Assembly: GCA_905339405.1 (NCBI GenBank)
Contig: CAJPGC010000003.1
Span: 1 to 64,000, forward strand
DNA from: an uncultured bacterium
GTDB taxonomy: Bacteria; Desulfobacterota; GWC2-55-46
Direction: 5' to 3'
Length of the DNA: 64,000 nt
Part shown: piece by piece, positions 17,555 to 26,724 of the stretch
Layout of the letters: every line of letters begins with the position of its first letter
Position numbering within the stretch: the first letter of the stretch is position 1
Position numbers and translations under genes: made by a program
Notes under the pieces: generated by a model
Told to the model about the DNA's origin: nothing
The model's input: the letters and a program-made list of their open reading frames with translations, nothing else
The model's database searches: none

Positions 17555-17569
17555 GCAATTCTTGTGCCA
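17555..17569 (-). promoter_or_regulatory. sigma-54 promoter of the GAF/HD signalling gene
   Basis: The minus strand reads TGGCAC-AAGAA-TTGC, an exact consensus match. Transcription would start near 17543, leaving a leader of about 98 bases before the ATG at 17445. Confidence 0.8.
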
Positions 17570-17784
17570 GCGGCAATGGCGGCATTTGAAGGATTTATTC
17601 AACGCGCGCTCAAAAATTTTATGTAAGAAAACGCGACAAGTGTAAAGATTGATGAGTTCGCGGCGTTCAAGAAGATCAGCACATCGAGGATGACGGCGTC
17701 TCTTTCAAATGCTTGCGTCGGCTGGAAATACAACGGGAGCTTTAAATGGACCTCCCCGCCGCAAGCAGCGGGGTATCTAATAAT

Positions 17785-17875
17785 CTTCCCCTCCCTCGAT
17801 GGGAGGGGATTAAGAGGCGGGTGATTTCTTTTCACCCCTCTCCCCTGCCCTCCCCCATCAAGGGGGAGGGAGAAA
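17785..17875. repeat. Dispersed-type intergenic inverted repeat
   Basis: Two GC-skewed arms, CTTCCCCTCCCTCGATGGGA at 17785-17804 and TCCCCCATCAAGGGGGAGGG at 17851-17870, each itself partly self-complementary, flank a CACCCCTCTCCCCTGCCC stretch. This pattern is of a kind seen in many unrelated bacterial intergenic regions as REP-like or mobile palindromes. Only one copy is in the window. Confidence 0.6.
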
Positions 17876-17974
17876 AACCGCAGCAAGCTGCTTGGTATTT
17901 GACCCTGAGAGGGAATAAAATGAGGATGTCAGTTCTTTTTGAAATCAAAAAAACTCTTTTGCGGAGCGAAGCGA

Positions 17975-18012
17975 GGCCCGCGATGGAAAATTCCGGAACA
18001 AGGGCGCGGGCC
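17975..18012 (-). terminator. Possible terminator stem behind prsR
   Basis: GGCCCGCG (18012-18005 on the minus strand) can pair with CGCGGGCC (17982-17975) across a 22-base loop. A run of T (AGAGTTTTTTT) follows about 15 bases later, farther than in a standard intrinsic terminator. An alternative stem TTCCGG/CCGGAA (18016-18011 with 17996-17991) competes with it. Confidence 0.35.
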
Positions 18013-18036
18013 GGAAAAAGGCCTGCGGACGGGGCC

Positions 18037-19431
18037 TCAGCCCTGGCCGCCGCTTGAAGCCAGGGCGTGCTTTTTAATGAGGTCGTAAAGCGTCGGCCTG
18101 CTTATGCCGAGCTCTTCAGCGGTCTTTGCGATGTTGCCCTTGTTCCTCTCTATCGAGGCCGCGACGAATTCCTTTTCCACCCTGTCCCTCGCGTCCTTGA
18201 GCGTAATCATCTCTCCCGGCGTGAACGCGAATACCTCTTTTTTCTTTGTCTCAGGCTTGAGCGAGAAGCCGAGGTCGTCAGATTCGATGAGCGAGGATTC
18301 GGACATGATGACCGCCCTCTGCACCCTGTTCTCAAGCTCCCTCACGTTCCCCGGCCACCCGTACGATTTTATCATCTCGACGGCTTCAGGGCTGAACCCC
18401 CTCAGCTTTTTATTGAGCTGGCCGCTGAACCTCTTGAGGAAAAGGTTCGAAAGGAGCATGATGTCGCTCCCCCTTTCGCTCAAGGGCGGCAGGTTTATGG
18501 TGATGACGCCGAGCCTGTAGTAAAGGTCTTCCCTGAACCGCCTCTCCTGTATCGCCCTGGCCATCTCTATGTTGGTGGCGGCTATTATCCTCGTGTCCAC
18601 CTGTATGTCGTCTCTGCCCCCAACCCGCTGCATCGTCTTCTCCTGCAGGAAGCGGAGCAGCTTGACCTGCAGGGGCGCCGGGAGCTCTCCTATCTCGTCG
18701 AGAAAAAGCGTGCCCTTGTGCGCGAACTCGACCTTGCCCTGGACCTGGGTATGTGCGCCGGTGAAAGCCCCCTTCTCATGGCCGAAGAGCTCGGATTCGA
18801 GGAGGTTTTCAGGTATGGCGCCGCAGTTTATGGGTATGAACGGTCCGTCTTTCCTGAGGCTCTGGGCGTGTATGGCCCTCGCCACCAGCTCCTTTCCGGT
18901 GCCGCTGTCGCCCATTACGAGCACCGATACGTCCGAGGAGGCAATCTTCCTTATTATCGAGGCCACTTCCAGCATCTTCGGGCACTCGCCGACCATCTTC
19001 GACCTGTCGTCGGTCTTCTCGAGGGCGAGGTGCAGCTTCCTGTTTTCCTCCTCGATGCCGTAGAGGTGGAAAGCCCTCCTGATGACTATCTTTATCTCGT
19101 TGAGGTCGACGGGCTTCTGGTGAATGTCATACGCGCCCTCCTTGATGGCCTTCAGCGCGTTCTCCCTCTCGTCGTTCCCGGAGATGATTATGACCTTGGT
19201 GAACGGGTTTTCCCTGAGTATCTCCCCCAGGCACCTGAACCCTTCCTCTATGCCGTCCGGGTGAGGCGGCAGCCCCAGGTCGAGAGTGACCACCTTCGGG
19301 GCGTGCTCCCTGAAAAGCTCCAGGCCTTCCCTGCCGTCGCCTCCCTGGATGATGGCGTACTCCTTGCCGAGGCCCCATTTGAGCTGTTTTCTTATCTCTT
19401 CGCTGTCGTCTATTATCAGAAGCTTTTCCAT
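18037..19431 (-). CDS. prsR: PrsR, sigma-54-dependent response regulator of the PEP-CTERM system
   Basis: 464 residues: receiver domain (1-125) with acidic pair at DDS 8-9 and phospho-Asp51 in VVTLDLGLPP; AAA+ sigma-54 interaction domain (about 145-380) with Walker A GDSGTGKE, GAFTGA loop and [10 protein letters not shown]-terminal Fis-type helix-turn-helix (GNIAKTAEELGISRPTLYDL). The long GLPPHPDGIEEG insert after the phospho site is typical of the PEP-CTERM-box regulator family PrsR. It activates sigma-54 promoters; plausible targets are the four found in this window. The start is one base after the prsK stop, so sensor and regulator are co-translated. Confidence 0.95.
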   Translation of the reverse strand: MEKLLIIDDSEEIRKQLKWGLGKEYAIIQGGDGREGLELFREHAPKVVTLDLGLPPHPDGIEEGFRCLGEILRENPFTKVIIISGNDERENALKAIKEGAYDIHQKPVDLNEIKIVIRRAFHLYGIEEENRKLHLALEKTDDRSKMVGECPKMLEVASIIRKIASSDVSVLVMGDSGTGKELVARAIHAQSLRKDGPFIPINCGAIPENLLESELFGHEKGAFTGAHTQVQGKVEFAHKGTLFLDEIGELPAPLQVKLLRFLQEKTMQRVGGRDDIQVDTRIIAATNIEMARAIQERRFREDLYYRLGVITINLPPLSERGSDIMLLSNLFLKRFSGQLNKKLRGFSPEAVEMIKSYGWPGNVRELENRVQRAVIMSESSLIESDDLGFSLKPETKKKEVFAFTPGEMITLKDARDRVEKEFVAASIERNKGNIAKTAEELGISRPTLYDLIKKHALASSGGQG

Positions 19432-19432
19432 T

Positions 19433-21523
19433 TCAACTCCCCGTGGACGCGCCGGCCTGGGCTTTTGTCATCTCTTCCCTGCGGACGGAAGGCAGGCAGA
19501 CCGTAAAAACGGTGCCTTTTCCCGTCTCGCTCCTTACCTCTATGGAGCCCCCGTGCGCTTCTATTATCTGCCTGCATTGATAAAGCCCTATGCCGATGCC
19601 TTTTATCTTGGTCGTGGAAAAAGGCTTGAAAAGCCTGTTCCGCATGAACTCCTGCGTCATCCCGCAGCCGAGGTCCGCGACGCTTATGAACGCCCCGCTC
19701 TCTTTCATGCCGAGCTCGATGGCGACAGGCCCCTTGCCCCCTCCGGCCTCGATGCCGTTTATTACGAGGTTCAAGATGACTTTCTGAAGCTCCTCCGGGT
19801 CGACTTCGGCGTAAACCTCTGAGCCGGAAACCCTTATCTCGCCCGAGACGGTCTTCACGGTCTCACGGGCAAGCCTGCCTAGCTCGGTCTGCCTCAGGTT
19901 GAGCGAGTTCTTCTCCTTGAGCTCCCTGAGTTTGGAAATGAGCCCCTTCATCTTGTCGACCGTGACCCTCAGAGAGACGACCATGTCCTTCTGAAACTCC
20001 GGGTCGTCCATGTAGTCGGCCGCGTTGTCGGTCAGCAGCGACAGGGTCGAGACATGGTTCTTTAGGTCGTGTATGACAAAAGCGGAGACCTTGCCTATGG
20101 CCTCCATCTGACGGGCCCTGGAGAGCTCATCCGAGAGCCTCAAGTTCAATATGGTCGAAGAGGCCTGCCTCGAGAGCGTCTTCATGAGGTCGTAATCCTC
20201 ATAGGTGTATATCTCGTTCCTGTTTATCGGCATCCCCAGCACGACCAGGCCCTTCACGCTGCCGTCCATGAAAAGAGGCGCCATGAAGCATATGCCGTTG
20301 GAAGAGATGAACTCCCTGTCCTCGTCCGAGCAGGCGTCCGCCCCGTCGGCGTGATAGTAGACCCGCCCTTTCTCCTCCATCGCGCTCACGACCCGGCTGC
20401 CGGCCGGAAGGGAGCTTTGATTGATGTCCATCTCGAAGATGGACTCGCACGAAAAAACGCCGCGCTCCTCGTCAAGGAGAAAAAGGGCGGCCCCTTTCAT
20501 GCCGAAGGTGTCCGCAAAGCCCGCGATGATGGCCCGCAGCACGTCGTTCCTCGATTTCGAGGACGAGAGCCGGTCCGTGAACTGGAGCCACTGCACCCTG
20601 TAGTCGTACTTGTTGCTGAAAAAGTTCTTGTGCAGGAATACTTGTATCTTCCTCTTTATGTTCTCCGAAAGGAGGACTATGACAAGCGCGAGCCCCGAAA
20701 GAAAGGCGAGCAGCACGACCATGTCCCTCTTTATGGATTCGCCATAGTACCTCATGCCTTCGCCGATGAAGCCGAGCCCGATGAGGTACAGCCCCACCAT
20801 GAATATCACTATCGAGCGGTAGGCCATGTCCTTGGAGACCTGGACCTTGACCCCGTTGCCGCGCATAAGCCGCGAGTACGCCATCAGGGAGACGGCCACG
20901 ATGAGGACCGCCGACCTGACGACAAGGAGGTCCATGTCGATGGCCCTATACAGGAGCGCCTGGCTGTAATAGAAGATGAACAGGGCCAGGAGCGCGCCGG
21001 AGCCGAGCGTCTCGAATTTTATCTTCCAGCGCGCCGCCCTGTGCGCGCCCCTCAAGGTCGCCTCGATGTTTATCGCCGCCACTATCATGTACGCCATCAG
21101 CGCCGAATAGAAGATGAAACCGGCCCTTCCGAGAAAGAGCATCCTCTCGGAGGCGAAATCAGGCGAGTAGAAAAACTGCTCCTGCGGAAGAAGGATTGCC
21201 GCCGCGGGGAAAGCCAGCGAGGCGGCGAGCAGCGCTTTTTGCACCGTTGAAACGGATATCGACTCGGCGCTCCTCGAGAAAGTCGCCGAGAAGAGGAGCC
21301 ACGAAACCGGCAGCAACGACTCGGAGACGAGAGACGCCTTCTTCCACGAATGGAAGTCTTCCGGGTACGTTATCGCGAGAAAATCGAAGGCGAGCGAGCA
21401 GCCGGTCGCCGCGAGCGCCGCGACGAAAGCGTAGACCGGCAGCGGACGCCCCTTTCCGAAGGCGAGATACGCCGAGTACGCCCCCGTAAGGACGACCGCC
21501 GCTATGCTTATGAGCTCAACCAT
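19433..21523 (-). CDS. prsK: PrsK, membrane histidine kinase of the XrtA/PEP-CTERM system
   Basis: 696 residues. About eight N-terminal membrane helices (1-285), then the family hallmark HKNFFSNKYDYRVQWLQFT (297-315), a GAF domain (about 320-460), the phosphoacceptor His484 in SAFVIHDLKNHVSTL, and a complete HATPase_c domain with VILNLVINGIEAGG, DLGCGM and GIGIGLYQC. It should phosphorylate PrsR on an unknown membrane or cytoplasmic cue. It sits between epsI and prsR at the end of the XrtA block. The ATG has no visible Shine-Dalgarno sequence, 26 bases behind epsI. Confidence 0.95.
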   Translation of the reverse strand: MVELISIAAVVLTGAYSAYLAFGKGRPLPVYAFVAALAATGCSLAFDFLAITYPEDFHSWKKASLVSESLLPVSWLLFSATFSRSAESISVSTVQKALLAASLAFPAAAILLPQEQFFYSPDFASERMLFLGRAGFIFYSALMAYMIVAAINIEATLRGAHRAARWKIKFETLGSGALLALFIFYYSQALLYRAIDMDLLVVRSAVLIVAVSLMAYSRLMRGNGVKVQVSKDMAYRSIVIFMVGLYLIGLGFIGEGMRYYGESIKRDMVVLLAFLSGLALVIVLLSENIKRKIQVFLHKNFFSNKYDYRVQWLQFTDRLSSSKSRNDVLRAIIAGFADTFGMKGAALFLLDEERGVFSCESIFEMDINQSSLPAGSRVVSAMEEKGRVYYHADGADACSDEDREFISSNGICFMAPLFMDGSVKGLVVLGMPINRNEIYTYEDYDLMKTLSRQASSTILNLRLSDELSRARQMEAIGKVSAFVIHDLKNHVSTLSLLTDNAADYMDDPEFQKDMVVSLRVTVDKMKGLISKLRELKEKNSLNLRQTELGRLARETVKTVSGEIRVSGSEVYAEVDPEELQKVILNLVINGIEAGGGKGPVAIELGMKESGAFISVADLGCGMTQEFMRNRLFKPFSTTKIKGIGIGLYQCRQIIEAHGGSIEVRSETGKGTVFTVCLPSVRREEMTKAQAGASTGS

Positions 21524-21549
21524 ATATCATAATGTAAATCAAAGAGTTA

Positions 21550-22185
21550 TCAATGTGGTAGAAATTCCTCGATAACGGGATAAAAATCATTTATGAACCT
21601 GTAGCCCGCTTTTTCCCCGGCCGCGCCCTCGTCTCCGGAAGCCATCGAAATTCTGATGAAGGCCGAATCCCTCCTGTTATGGAGCATGGAATTCGTTATC
21701 TCCAGCAGCTTTAGAGAATACTCGTCGGATATCTCAGTGCCCTTGACCCTGTACCAGTACAGGAACACCTCCCTGGATTCGCCCTTCTCATACACGGCCT
21801 TCACGATATTGAACTTTTTGCCGGGCACCGGCTCCACCGGCGTCCTCTCCTCGGAGACCTTGAACCATCCTGCGCCGGGCAAGCACTGCTTCGGCGAGTG
21901 GATACCCCCGCTCCCCTTCCCGCCGCTGTAATACCCGACGTAAAGCTCTATCGATTCGCCAGAGGGGCCCTTGTAACGCCTCGACATGTAGTCGCTGGGC
22001 TTCAGCACTTCGAGTATGCGGTCGCTGAAAGTAGATTCAGCGACGAGGCTCCAGCCGTTGTGCGCCAGCGGAAAATCCTTAAAAGGCTTCTTTATCGGGA
22101 TGCTCGTGTCCGCGTGAAGGTTGATGTATATCCCGGTAATGAGTATCAGAGCGCATATTATCAGGAACCTTGTCTTCTTAATCAT
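21550..22185 (-). CDS. epsI: EpsI, exosortase-associated protein
   Basis: 211 residues with an N-terminal membrane anchor (about 5-25) and a periplasmic DUF3485/EpsI domain. The diagnostic GGIHSPKQCLPGAGW is at about 93-107, and VYEKGESREVFLYWYRVKG follows. EpsI is encoded next to, or fused to, exosortases in many exopolysaccharide clusters; its biochemical role is not settled. The start overlaps the xrtA stop by 4 bases (ATGA), so both are made together. Confidence 0.95.
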   Translation of the reverse strand: MIKKTRFLIICALILITGIYINLHADTSIPIKKPFKDFPLAHNGWSLVAESTFSDRILEVLKPSDYMSRRYKGPSGESIELYVGYYSGGKGSGGIHSPKQCLPGAGWFKVSEERTPVEPVPGKKFNIVKAVYEKGESREVFLYWYRVKGTEISDEYSLKLLEITNSMLHNRRDSAFIRISMASGDEGAAGEKAGYRFINDFYPVIEEFLPH

Positions 22186-23024
22186 CTCCCCACCCGCCTT
22201 AGTATCATTCCGATGCCGACAAGCAGCGCTATGGCCAGCGCGAAGACCGCGATGCCCGCGAACTCGTGGAAAAACCCCTCAGCCGCCTTCGCGCCCCAGT
22301 ACTGCGCGAGCACCCCGGTAGAGACCACCCGTACGCCGTTGGCGAATACCGACACCGGTATCGCCGAAGCGACCAGCACGGCCCTCTTCCAGTTCCTGTC
22401 CTGCGTGACATAGGCGAAGGCGACCCCGAGGGCCACGAGAGATACGAGGGACCTTATGCCGCTGCACGCGTCCGCGACCTCAAGCTCGATATTCGGGAAC
22501 ATTATTATGTTCCCTTCGCGCCAGACGATTATCCCGAAAAGCTTCAACATGACGACCGAGTACTTGGTAATGAACAGCTTCAGCGGGAAGGCCACGGCGT
22601 CATATATGATGTAGGGTATCGGAACCGTGAAAAAAAGGTAGCCGAGCGGCAGCAGGAGGAGCCTGAATACCGCCTTGCCGAAAAGGTACAGGATTATGCC
22701 CGACGATATGATTATTATCGAGGAGCGCATGGTAAAGTATTCCGTACCGACGAAAGCCACGACAAGCAGCAGGAGCCCGCCGCAAAGGACCCATAACCCG
22801 TGGTTGCTCGGCTGGACCGGGGCCGCGTTCAGCTCCGCCATCCTCAGGTAGACGAAGTAGCCTGATATCAGCGGCACTATGAACCCGTGGGAGTAATTCG
22901 GGTCAGTGTACAATTCGGAGACCCATAAAGGGATTATGGGATAATACAGCGCGCCCAGGAGCGCCAGTATCACCAGGAGCTGCAGCTTGTGAGACTTGAT
23001 CGTGGCCGTCAGGTTGGCTTGCAT
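22182..23024 (-). CDS. xrtA: Exosortase A
   Basis: 280 residues, about eight membrane helices. The sortase-like triad is present: Cys187 in VADACSGIRSL, Arg232 in FANGVRV and His253 in FFHEFAG. SHGFIVPLISGYFVYL near 45-60 is the conserved N-terminal signature. It cleaves the PEP-CTERM signal of exported proteins at the outer face of the inner membrane, as a transpeptidase by analogy with sortase. Two candidate substrates are encoded at 6.4 and 14 kb. Missing in this copy is the EpsI fusion seen in some species; epsI is separate and coupled. Confidence 0.96.
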   Translation of the reverse strand: MQANLTATIKSHKLQLLVILALLGALYYPIIPLWVSELYTDPNYSHGFIVPLISGYFVYLRMAELNAAPVQPSNHGLWVLCGGLLLLVVAFVGTEYFTMRSSIIIISSGIILYLFGKAVFRLLLLPLGYLFFTVPIPYIIYDAVAFPLKLFITKYSVVMLKLFGIIVWREGNIIMFPNIELEVADACSGIRSLVSLVALGVAFAYVTQDRNWKRAVLVASAIPVSVFANGVRVVSTGVLAQYWGAKAAEGFFHEFAGIAVFALAIALLVGIGMILRRVGR

Positions 23025-23039
23025 CGTCTTACCGCCTCA

Positions 23040-24734
23040 TCATAGTTTGAATTCCATGCTTTTGTTACCGTTCACGTTCACCGTCCGGGAGGCGCTCTTC
23101 GCGCCCTTGCTCACGATGACCTTGTGAGGGGTCTTCGCACTCCTGCCCCAGGGCCTTGCCTGGTTAGTCATGAGGTACTCAACGATTTCAGCGCTGACCG
23201 TCCCCTCCGGCCCGGTAGACCTCTTGTAGACGACAGCCCCGGTCCTGTCCAATATCTCTATGTCCGCGCCGCTCAGCGGCTTCCCGTTCTCAGTTACGGC
23301 GACGTCAAGACGCCAGCCGAAGGCCACTTCCTTTTTTCCGGGGCCGGGAAATTCGAGGTCTATACTGTCTATGGACGCGCCGTTCAAAAACTTGTTGCTG
23401 ATGAAAACGCCGGTGCTCTGGTGAGGCGAATACTGGCTCCGGATGGTCTTATAGGAGCCATGACTGTCCTGTCTTACGAACTCGTTCTCTATGAACCTGG
23501 CGTACCCTCCGGCGTGTCCATAGGTGTCGGCAAGCAGCACGTTCGCCCAGTTGCTTACGACCCTGTTCCTGCTGAAGACCAGCCTGGGGGATTCGTTCAG
23601 GCAGACGACTGCGATGCCAGCGGCCTTGGATTCGCCGTCGCTGTTGTTCGCTATTATGAGGTTGTCGTGGAAGTAGGCCTCCTGCTCCTTGCCGGGAAGC
23701 CCCACCCACAGGGCCCTTCCCCAGCTGCGCACCCCGTCCTGCCTCAGCCCAGCATGGACTATGAAGGTGTTGTGCATCACCTCGACCCTGTTGTTGCCCC
23801 AGGTCATCCTCAAGCCCGCTGCCCCGGTGTCGCCGTATTCGCCGCCGTGCCTCGTGTTCTCTACCTCGACGTAATTCGAGAAAACCTTTATGTCGTCCCC
23901 GGGCCAGATGCCGATAGGGTGCACGCCTTTACCGAAGACCTTGTTATGATGGACGGAGCCAGAGCGGCCGGTAATGCCCGTCGAATTGGTCGCCACGCTG
24001 TCGATATGCACTTCATTGCTGAAAACTTCGCTCGACGCGCCAGCGGAAATACCCCTGTGCCTGGCCCCCCTGATGAGATTATGCTCGACCACGACTCCTG
24101 TAAACCTGCCGCCCGCCTGCACTGCCGATACGCCCTGGTGCCTGTTCGTGACGGCCGAGCCACGGTCCTCTATCGTGTTGTGGTGGATGCGCGCGTCCTT
24201 TCCCCAATGGAGCAATATGCCTGTGGTATCGGCGGCTGAATAGGCAATTTCGAGGCCGCCAGCCTCGAGACCCGTGGTCTCATACGAGTAGACCGGGTTG
24301 CACCCTATGCCGTGCTGGTTTCCGGAGCACTTGCCTTTGCCCTGCGTTATGCGCCCGTTTACAATGGAGATGTCCTTTCTCTGGTACCCTTCGACCTGCA
24401 CGCCGTAAGCCGCCGCTGAATCCGCATTCGAATAGACGACCTCGTGGCCGTTGAGGTTTAAAGTCACATTCGAGGCCTTGATAATGAATGCCGTGCCGTC
24501 GGCAGCGATATCAGAGCCGAGCACGTACTCAGTATCGGGCTGGGACAGCTCCCCCGGAGCGCTCAGATGGACCACCCTTGCGCGCTGCTTTACCTTCACG
24601 TGGCTCGCCCCGGCCTCGACCTGCATCTCCCTGGAGCCAAGCGCGAACTCCTCAGCCCGGGCTTGCGAAGCGAGAGATGCCAGGATGAGCGCCGCGGAAA
24701 GGAACGTTGAATTTTTAAAAAGTCTTTTTTTCAT
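23040..24734 (-). CDS. Secreted right-handed beta-helix protein
   Basis: 564 residues, signal peptide ending near ASQARA-EE. From about 65 to 460 the sequence is a series of pectate-lyase-like coils: VTLNLNGHEVVYS, RIHHNTIEDRG, VVVEHNLIRGARHRG, VEVMHNTFIVH, YFHDNLIIANN and VFSRNRVVSNW. The last 100 residues look like an Ig-like or carboxypeptidase-regulatory-like domain (VTENGKPLSGADIEILDRTG). Such helices occur in lyases, epimerases and polymer-binding surface proteins; I cannot pick catalytic residues. The start overlaps the stop of the GT4 gene before it, so it is part of the exopolysaccharide operon and probably modifies or binds the polymer in the periplasm. Confidence 0.75.
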   Translation of the reverse strand: MKKRLFKNSTFLSAALILASLASQARAEEFALGSREMQVEAGASHVKVKQRARVVHLSAPGELSQPDTEYVLGSDIAADGTAFIIKASNVTLNLNGHEVVYSNADSAAAYGVQVEGYQRKDISIVNGRITQGKGKCSGNQHGIGCNPVYSYETTGLEAGGLEIAYSAADTTGILLHWGKDARIHHNTIEDRGSAVTNRHQGVSAVQAGGRFTGVVVEHNLIRGARHRGISAGASSEVFSNEVHIDSVATNSTGITGRSGSVHHNKVFGKGVHPIGIWPGDDIKVFSNYVEVENTRHGGEYGDTGAAGLRMTWGNNRVEVMHNTFIVHAGLRQDGVRSWGRALWVGLPGKEQEAYFHDNLIIANNSDGESKAAGIAVVCLNESPRLVFSRNRVVSNWANVLLADTYGHAGGYARFIENEFVRQDSHGSYKTIRSQYSPHQSTGVFISNKFLNGASIDSIDLEFPGPGKKEVAFGWRLDVAVTENGKPLSGADIEILDRTGAVVYKRSTGPEGTVSAEIVEYLMTNQARPWGRSAKTPHKVIVSKGAKSASRTVNVNGNKSMEFKL

Positions 24735-25921
24735 TTTCCGCTCTTCGAGAGCCCCTGAAGGAGCTCGCCCAGCGATTGGGCCGTTTTCCTGACGTCGTAC
24801 ATCTCTCTTGCCCTGGGCCTGAAGTCCCGGAAAGTATCCTTCATGGGCCTCTCAAGCAGTGAGCGCATGCGCTCCGAGAGCGCTTTCGCGTTCCCGCTTT
24901 CAAACACCAGCGCCGGTGTGCCCCTTACGGTCTCACGGAGGCCGATGCAGTCCGACGCGATGAGAGGTTTCCCGTGGCAGAGCGATTCCATCGCGAGCAG
25001 GCCGGACGCCTCCCAGACCGAAGGCATGACGACCGCGTCTATTGCCGAATAGACTGCCGAGAGGTCGCGCTGAAACGGGATGAAGATGAAACGGTCATCC
25101 AGACCCTTTTCCGTTACCTGCCTCCTGTACCAGTCATGGTAGTCGCCTGAGCCGACCGCGAGGACCTTGAAATCGGCCGCTTTGCCGCGCTTGAGCTCGC
25201 AGGCGGCGTCTATGAGGTAGTTGAAACCTTTTTGCTGCATGAACCTGCCGAGAAAGCCGAACAGGAACTGCCCTGAGTCTACGCCCAGACTCCTTCTGAA
25301 ATCTCCGCCGTCATCGAGGGGCCTGAACATCCCTGCTTCTATCCCGTTATGAATAACTACCTTCCTGCAACCCGCGCCCTCCAGGCCGGGGACAAGCTCT
25401 TCGAGGTGGGCGAGTATGTCCGCGCTCACGCCGTAGACGACGTCGGAGCCCCTTATCACACGCGATAGGGCCGACTTTTTCAGGCCGGCCAGACGGCCTT
25501 TGAAATATTTCTCCTCGAGTATCCCGTGGACCGTCAGTACGTGCGGGACCCTGAACGCCAGGTTCGCGCCGTAGCAATGGGCCGCTGAGATGAACCCGTG
25601 GCTCTGTATGAAATCATGCTTACCTTTGAGAAGCTCTTTGAAGACTGCGGCCGCCAGAGGCGTCCTGCCCCCTCCCCCGTGTATCACGAGGTCCGCGCCG
25701 ACTTCCCGGGCGTCCTCGATGAGGGCCGCATCCTCGGACGTGGACGTGGCCACGATTGTTATCCTGAAGTCGGCGGAAAGGTGTTTATAGACATACCGCA
25801 TATATGTCCTGATGCCGCCCAATGGCCACTGGGCCACGGCCAGAAGGCTGCCTTTCAGCGAGCGCGCGGCAACGAGGCGCGGCCGTTTGTCATTGACCTG
25901 TTTTTTCGCGTTCCTTGACAT
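24731..25921 (-). CDS. Family 4 glycosyltransferase
   Basis: 396 residues, GT-B fold. The acceptor domain has QWPLGGIRTYMRYVYKHL at about 32-49; the donor domain has FGFLGRFMQQKGFNYLIDA and MPSVWEASGLLAMESLCHGKP, where E-A-S-G-L-L-A-M-E is the E(x7)E motif. Start ATG behind AAGGGA. Follows the LamG gene by 5 bases and overlaps the beta-helix gene by 4. Substrates cannot be read from sequence. Confidence 0.88.
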   Translation of the reverse strand: MSRNAKKQVNDKRPRLVAARSLKGSLLAVAQWPLGGIRTYMRYVYKHLSADFRITIVATSTSEDAALIEDAREVGADLVIHGGGGRTPLAAAVFKELLKGKHDFIQSHGFISAAHCYGANLAFRVPHVLTVHGILEEKYFKGRLAGLKKSALSRVIRGSDVVYGVSADILAHLEELVPGLEGAGCRKVVIHNGIEAGMFRPLDDGGDFRRSLGVDSGQFLFGFLGRFMQQKGFNYLIDAACELKRGKAADFKVLAVGSGDYHDWYRRQVTEKGLDDRFIFIPFQRDLSAVYSAIDAVVMPSVWEASGLLAMESLCHGKPLIASDCIGLRETVRGTPALVFESGNAKALSERMRSLLERPMKDTFRDFRPRAREMYDVRKTAQSLGELLQGLSKSGK

Positions 25922-25926
25922 TCCCT

Positions 25927-26724
25927 TCAGCGGCCCCTTCCGGAAGAGCTGAGCTCATCGATCGTATAATCGATGGTCGTCTGCCTTCCGAAATTTCCGA
26001 TATAGACCTCGTTCCACGCGCCTTGTTCAGGCAGATAGCCGTGGTAGTCGTTGCAATGGTCCACGGGGCACCCTTCCTGCGTATCATCTATGTACAGGTG
26101 CATCTCCGCCTCGCCCGGCGCGGAGTTCCTCTTCCATTCGAGCGTCACCTTGTGCCACTCGCCCCTTTTCCATTCAAGCCACTTCGCCCATTCCCCGGTA
26201 TATGTGAGGAACCGGTGATTTGTCCTCGGGTTCTCCGCGTTCCTCTTGTCCCTGAACTCGAAGACCATGTACGGGTTTGTGGCGTATATCTCTATCGTAA
26301 AAGCCGGAAGGTACGGCTCCGTCCTCATTATGAACTTGTTGCCGCCGAAGACGTGGGGGTCTTCGTTGAACTTGAGCCAGAACTCGAGCGTCCCGCCGTC
26401 CATCGAGGGGTCTGAAAAATCAAACCCGTTGCCGCTGAACACGGCCACCTCGGACGTGCCTTTTTTCGAGCCGAACCTCGCGGCCTTTCCAACGACGCCT
26501 TCCTCGAATATTATCTCCGAGCCAGCTCCCGCCCATCTAAGCGGCCTTGAGACTCTTATTGGACCTTCTTTGGAGGTTCGCGGGTCGGCTATCTCGGGCT
26601 CGCTCCCAAGACCGGAATGAAGGAGCAGCCCGTCCTGCGCTTCGGCCATCCCCGCGCAAAGAAGATGGCTGAAGAAAAGCGCGGCACACGAAGCCAGAAC
26701 TCCTATGTCAATCAGCTTACTCAT
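25927..26724 (-). CDS. Secreted LamG/concanavalin-like protein
   Basis: 265 residues. N-terminal membrane or signal segment (VLASCAALFFSHLLCAGMAEAQ). The remainder is a jelly-roll of the LamG/concanavalin A kind: GTLEFWLKFNED near 110, ITLEWK-type strand EWHKVTLEWKRNSA near 190, and a C-terminal VYIGNFGRQTTIDYTIDEL, the usual closing pattern of LamG domains (here ending in 'IDEL'). It probably binds glycan and may be a polysaccharide-lyase-like enzyme. Starts inside the stop of the methyltransferase gene (ATGA overlap). Confidence 0.72.
   Translation of the reverse strand: MSKLIDIGVLASCAALFFSHLLCAGMAEAQDGLLLHSGLGSEPEIADPRTSKEGPIRVSRPLRWAGAGSEIIFEEGVVGKAARFGSKKGTSEVAVFSGNGFDFSDPSMDGGTLEFWLKFNEDPHVFGGNKFIMRTEPYLPAFTIEIYATNPYMVFEFRDKRNAENPRTNHRFLTYTGEWAKWLEWKRGEWHKVTLEWKRNSAPGEAEMHLYIDDTQEGCPVDHCNDYHGYLPEQGAWNEVYIGNFGRQTTIDYTIDELSSSGRGR

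Larger units (their letters stand above)
17446..18036. other. 591-base intergenic region
   Basis: Lies between prsR (ends at 18037) and the GAF/HD gene (starts at 17445), both on the minus strand. It contains the sigma-54 promoter at 17555-17569, a G/C-skewed inverted-repeat element at 17785-17875 and a long-range stem at 17975-18012. Short open frames here are translations of the repeat and have no family match I recognise. Confidence 0.6.

Noticed and set aside
17599-17886. 95-codon frame with PLPSREGK and LPLDGGGQGRG
   Set aside because: It is the translation of the palindromic repeat, a well-known source of false genes.
18067-19506. Long open frame antisense to prsR and part of prsK (479 codons)
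   Set aside because: It mirrors a well-supported gene in a GC-rich genome; composition is arginine-, leucine- and glutamate-rich nonsense without motifs or ribosome site.
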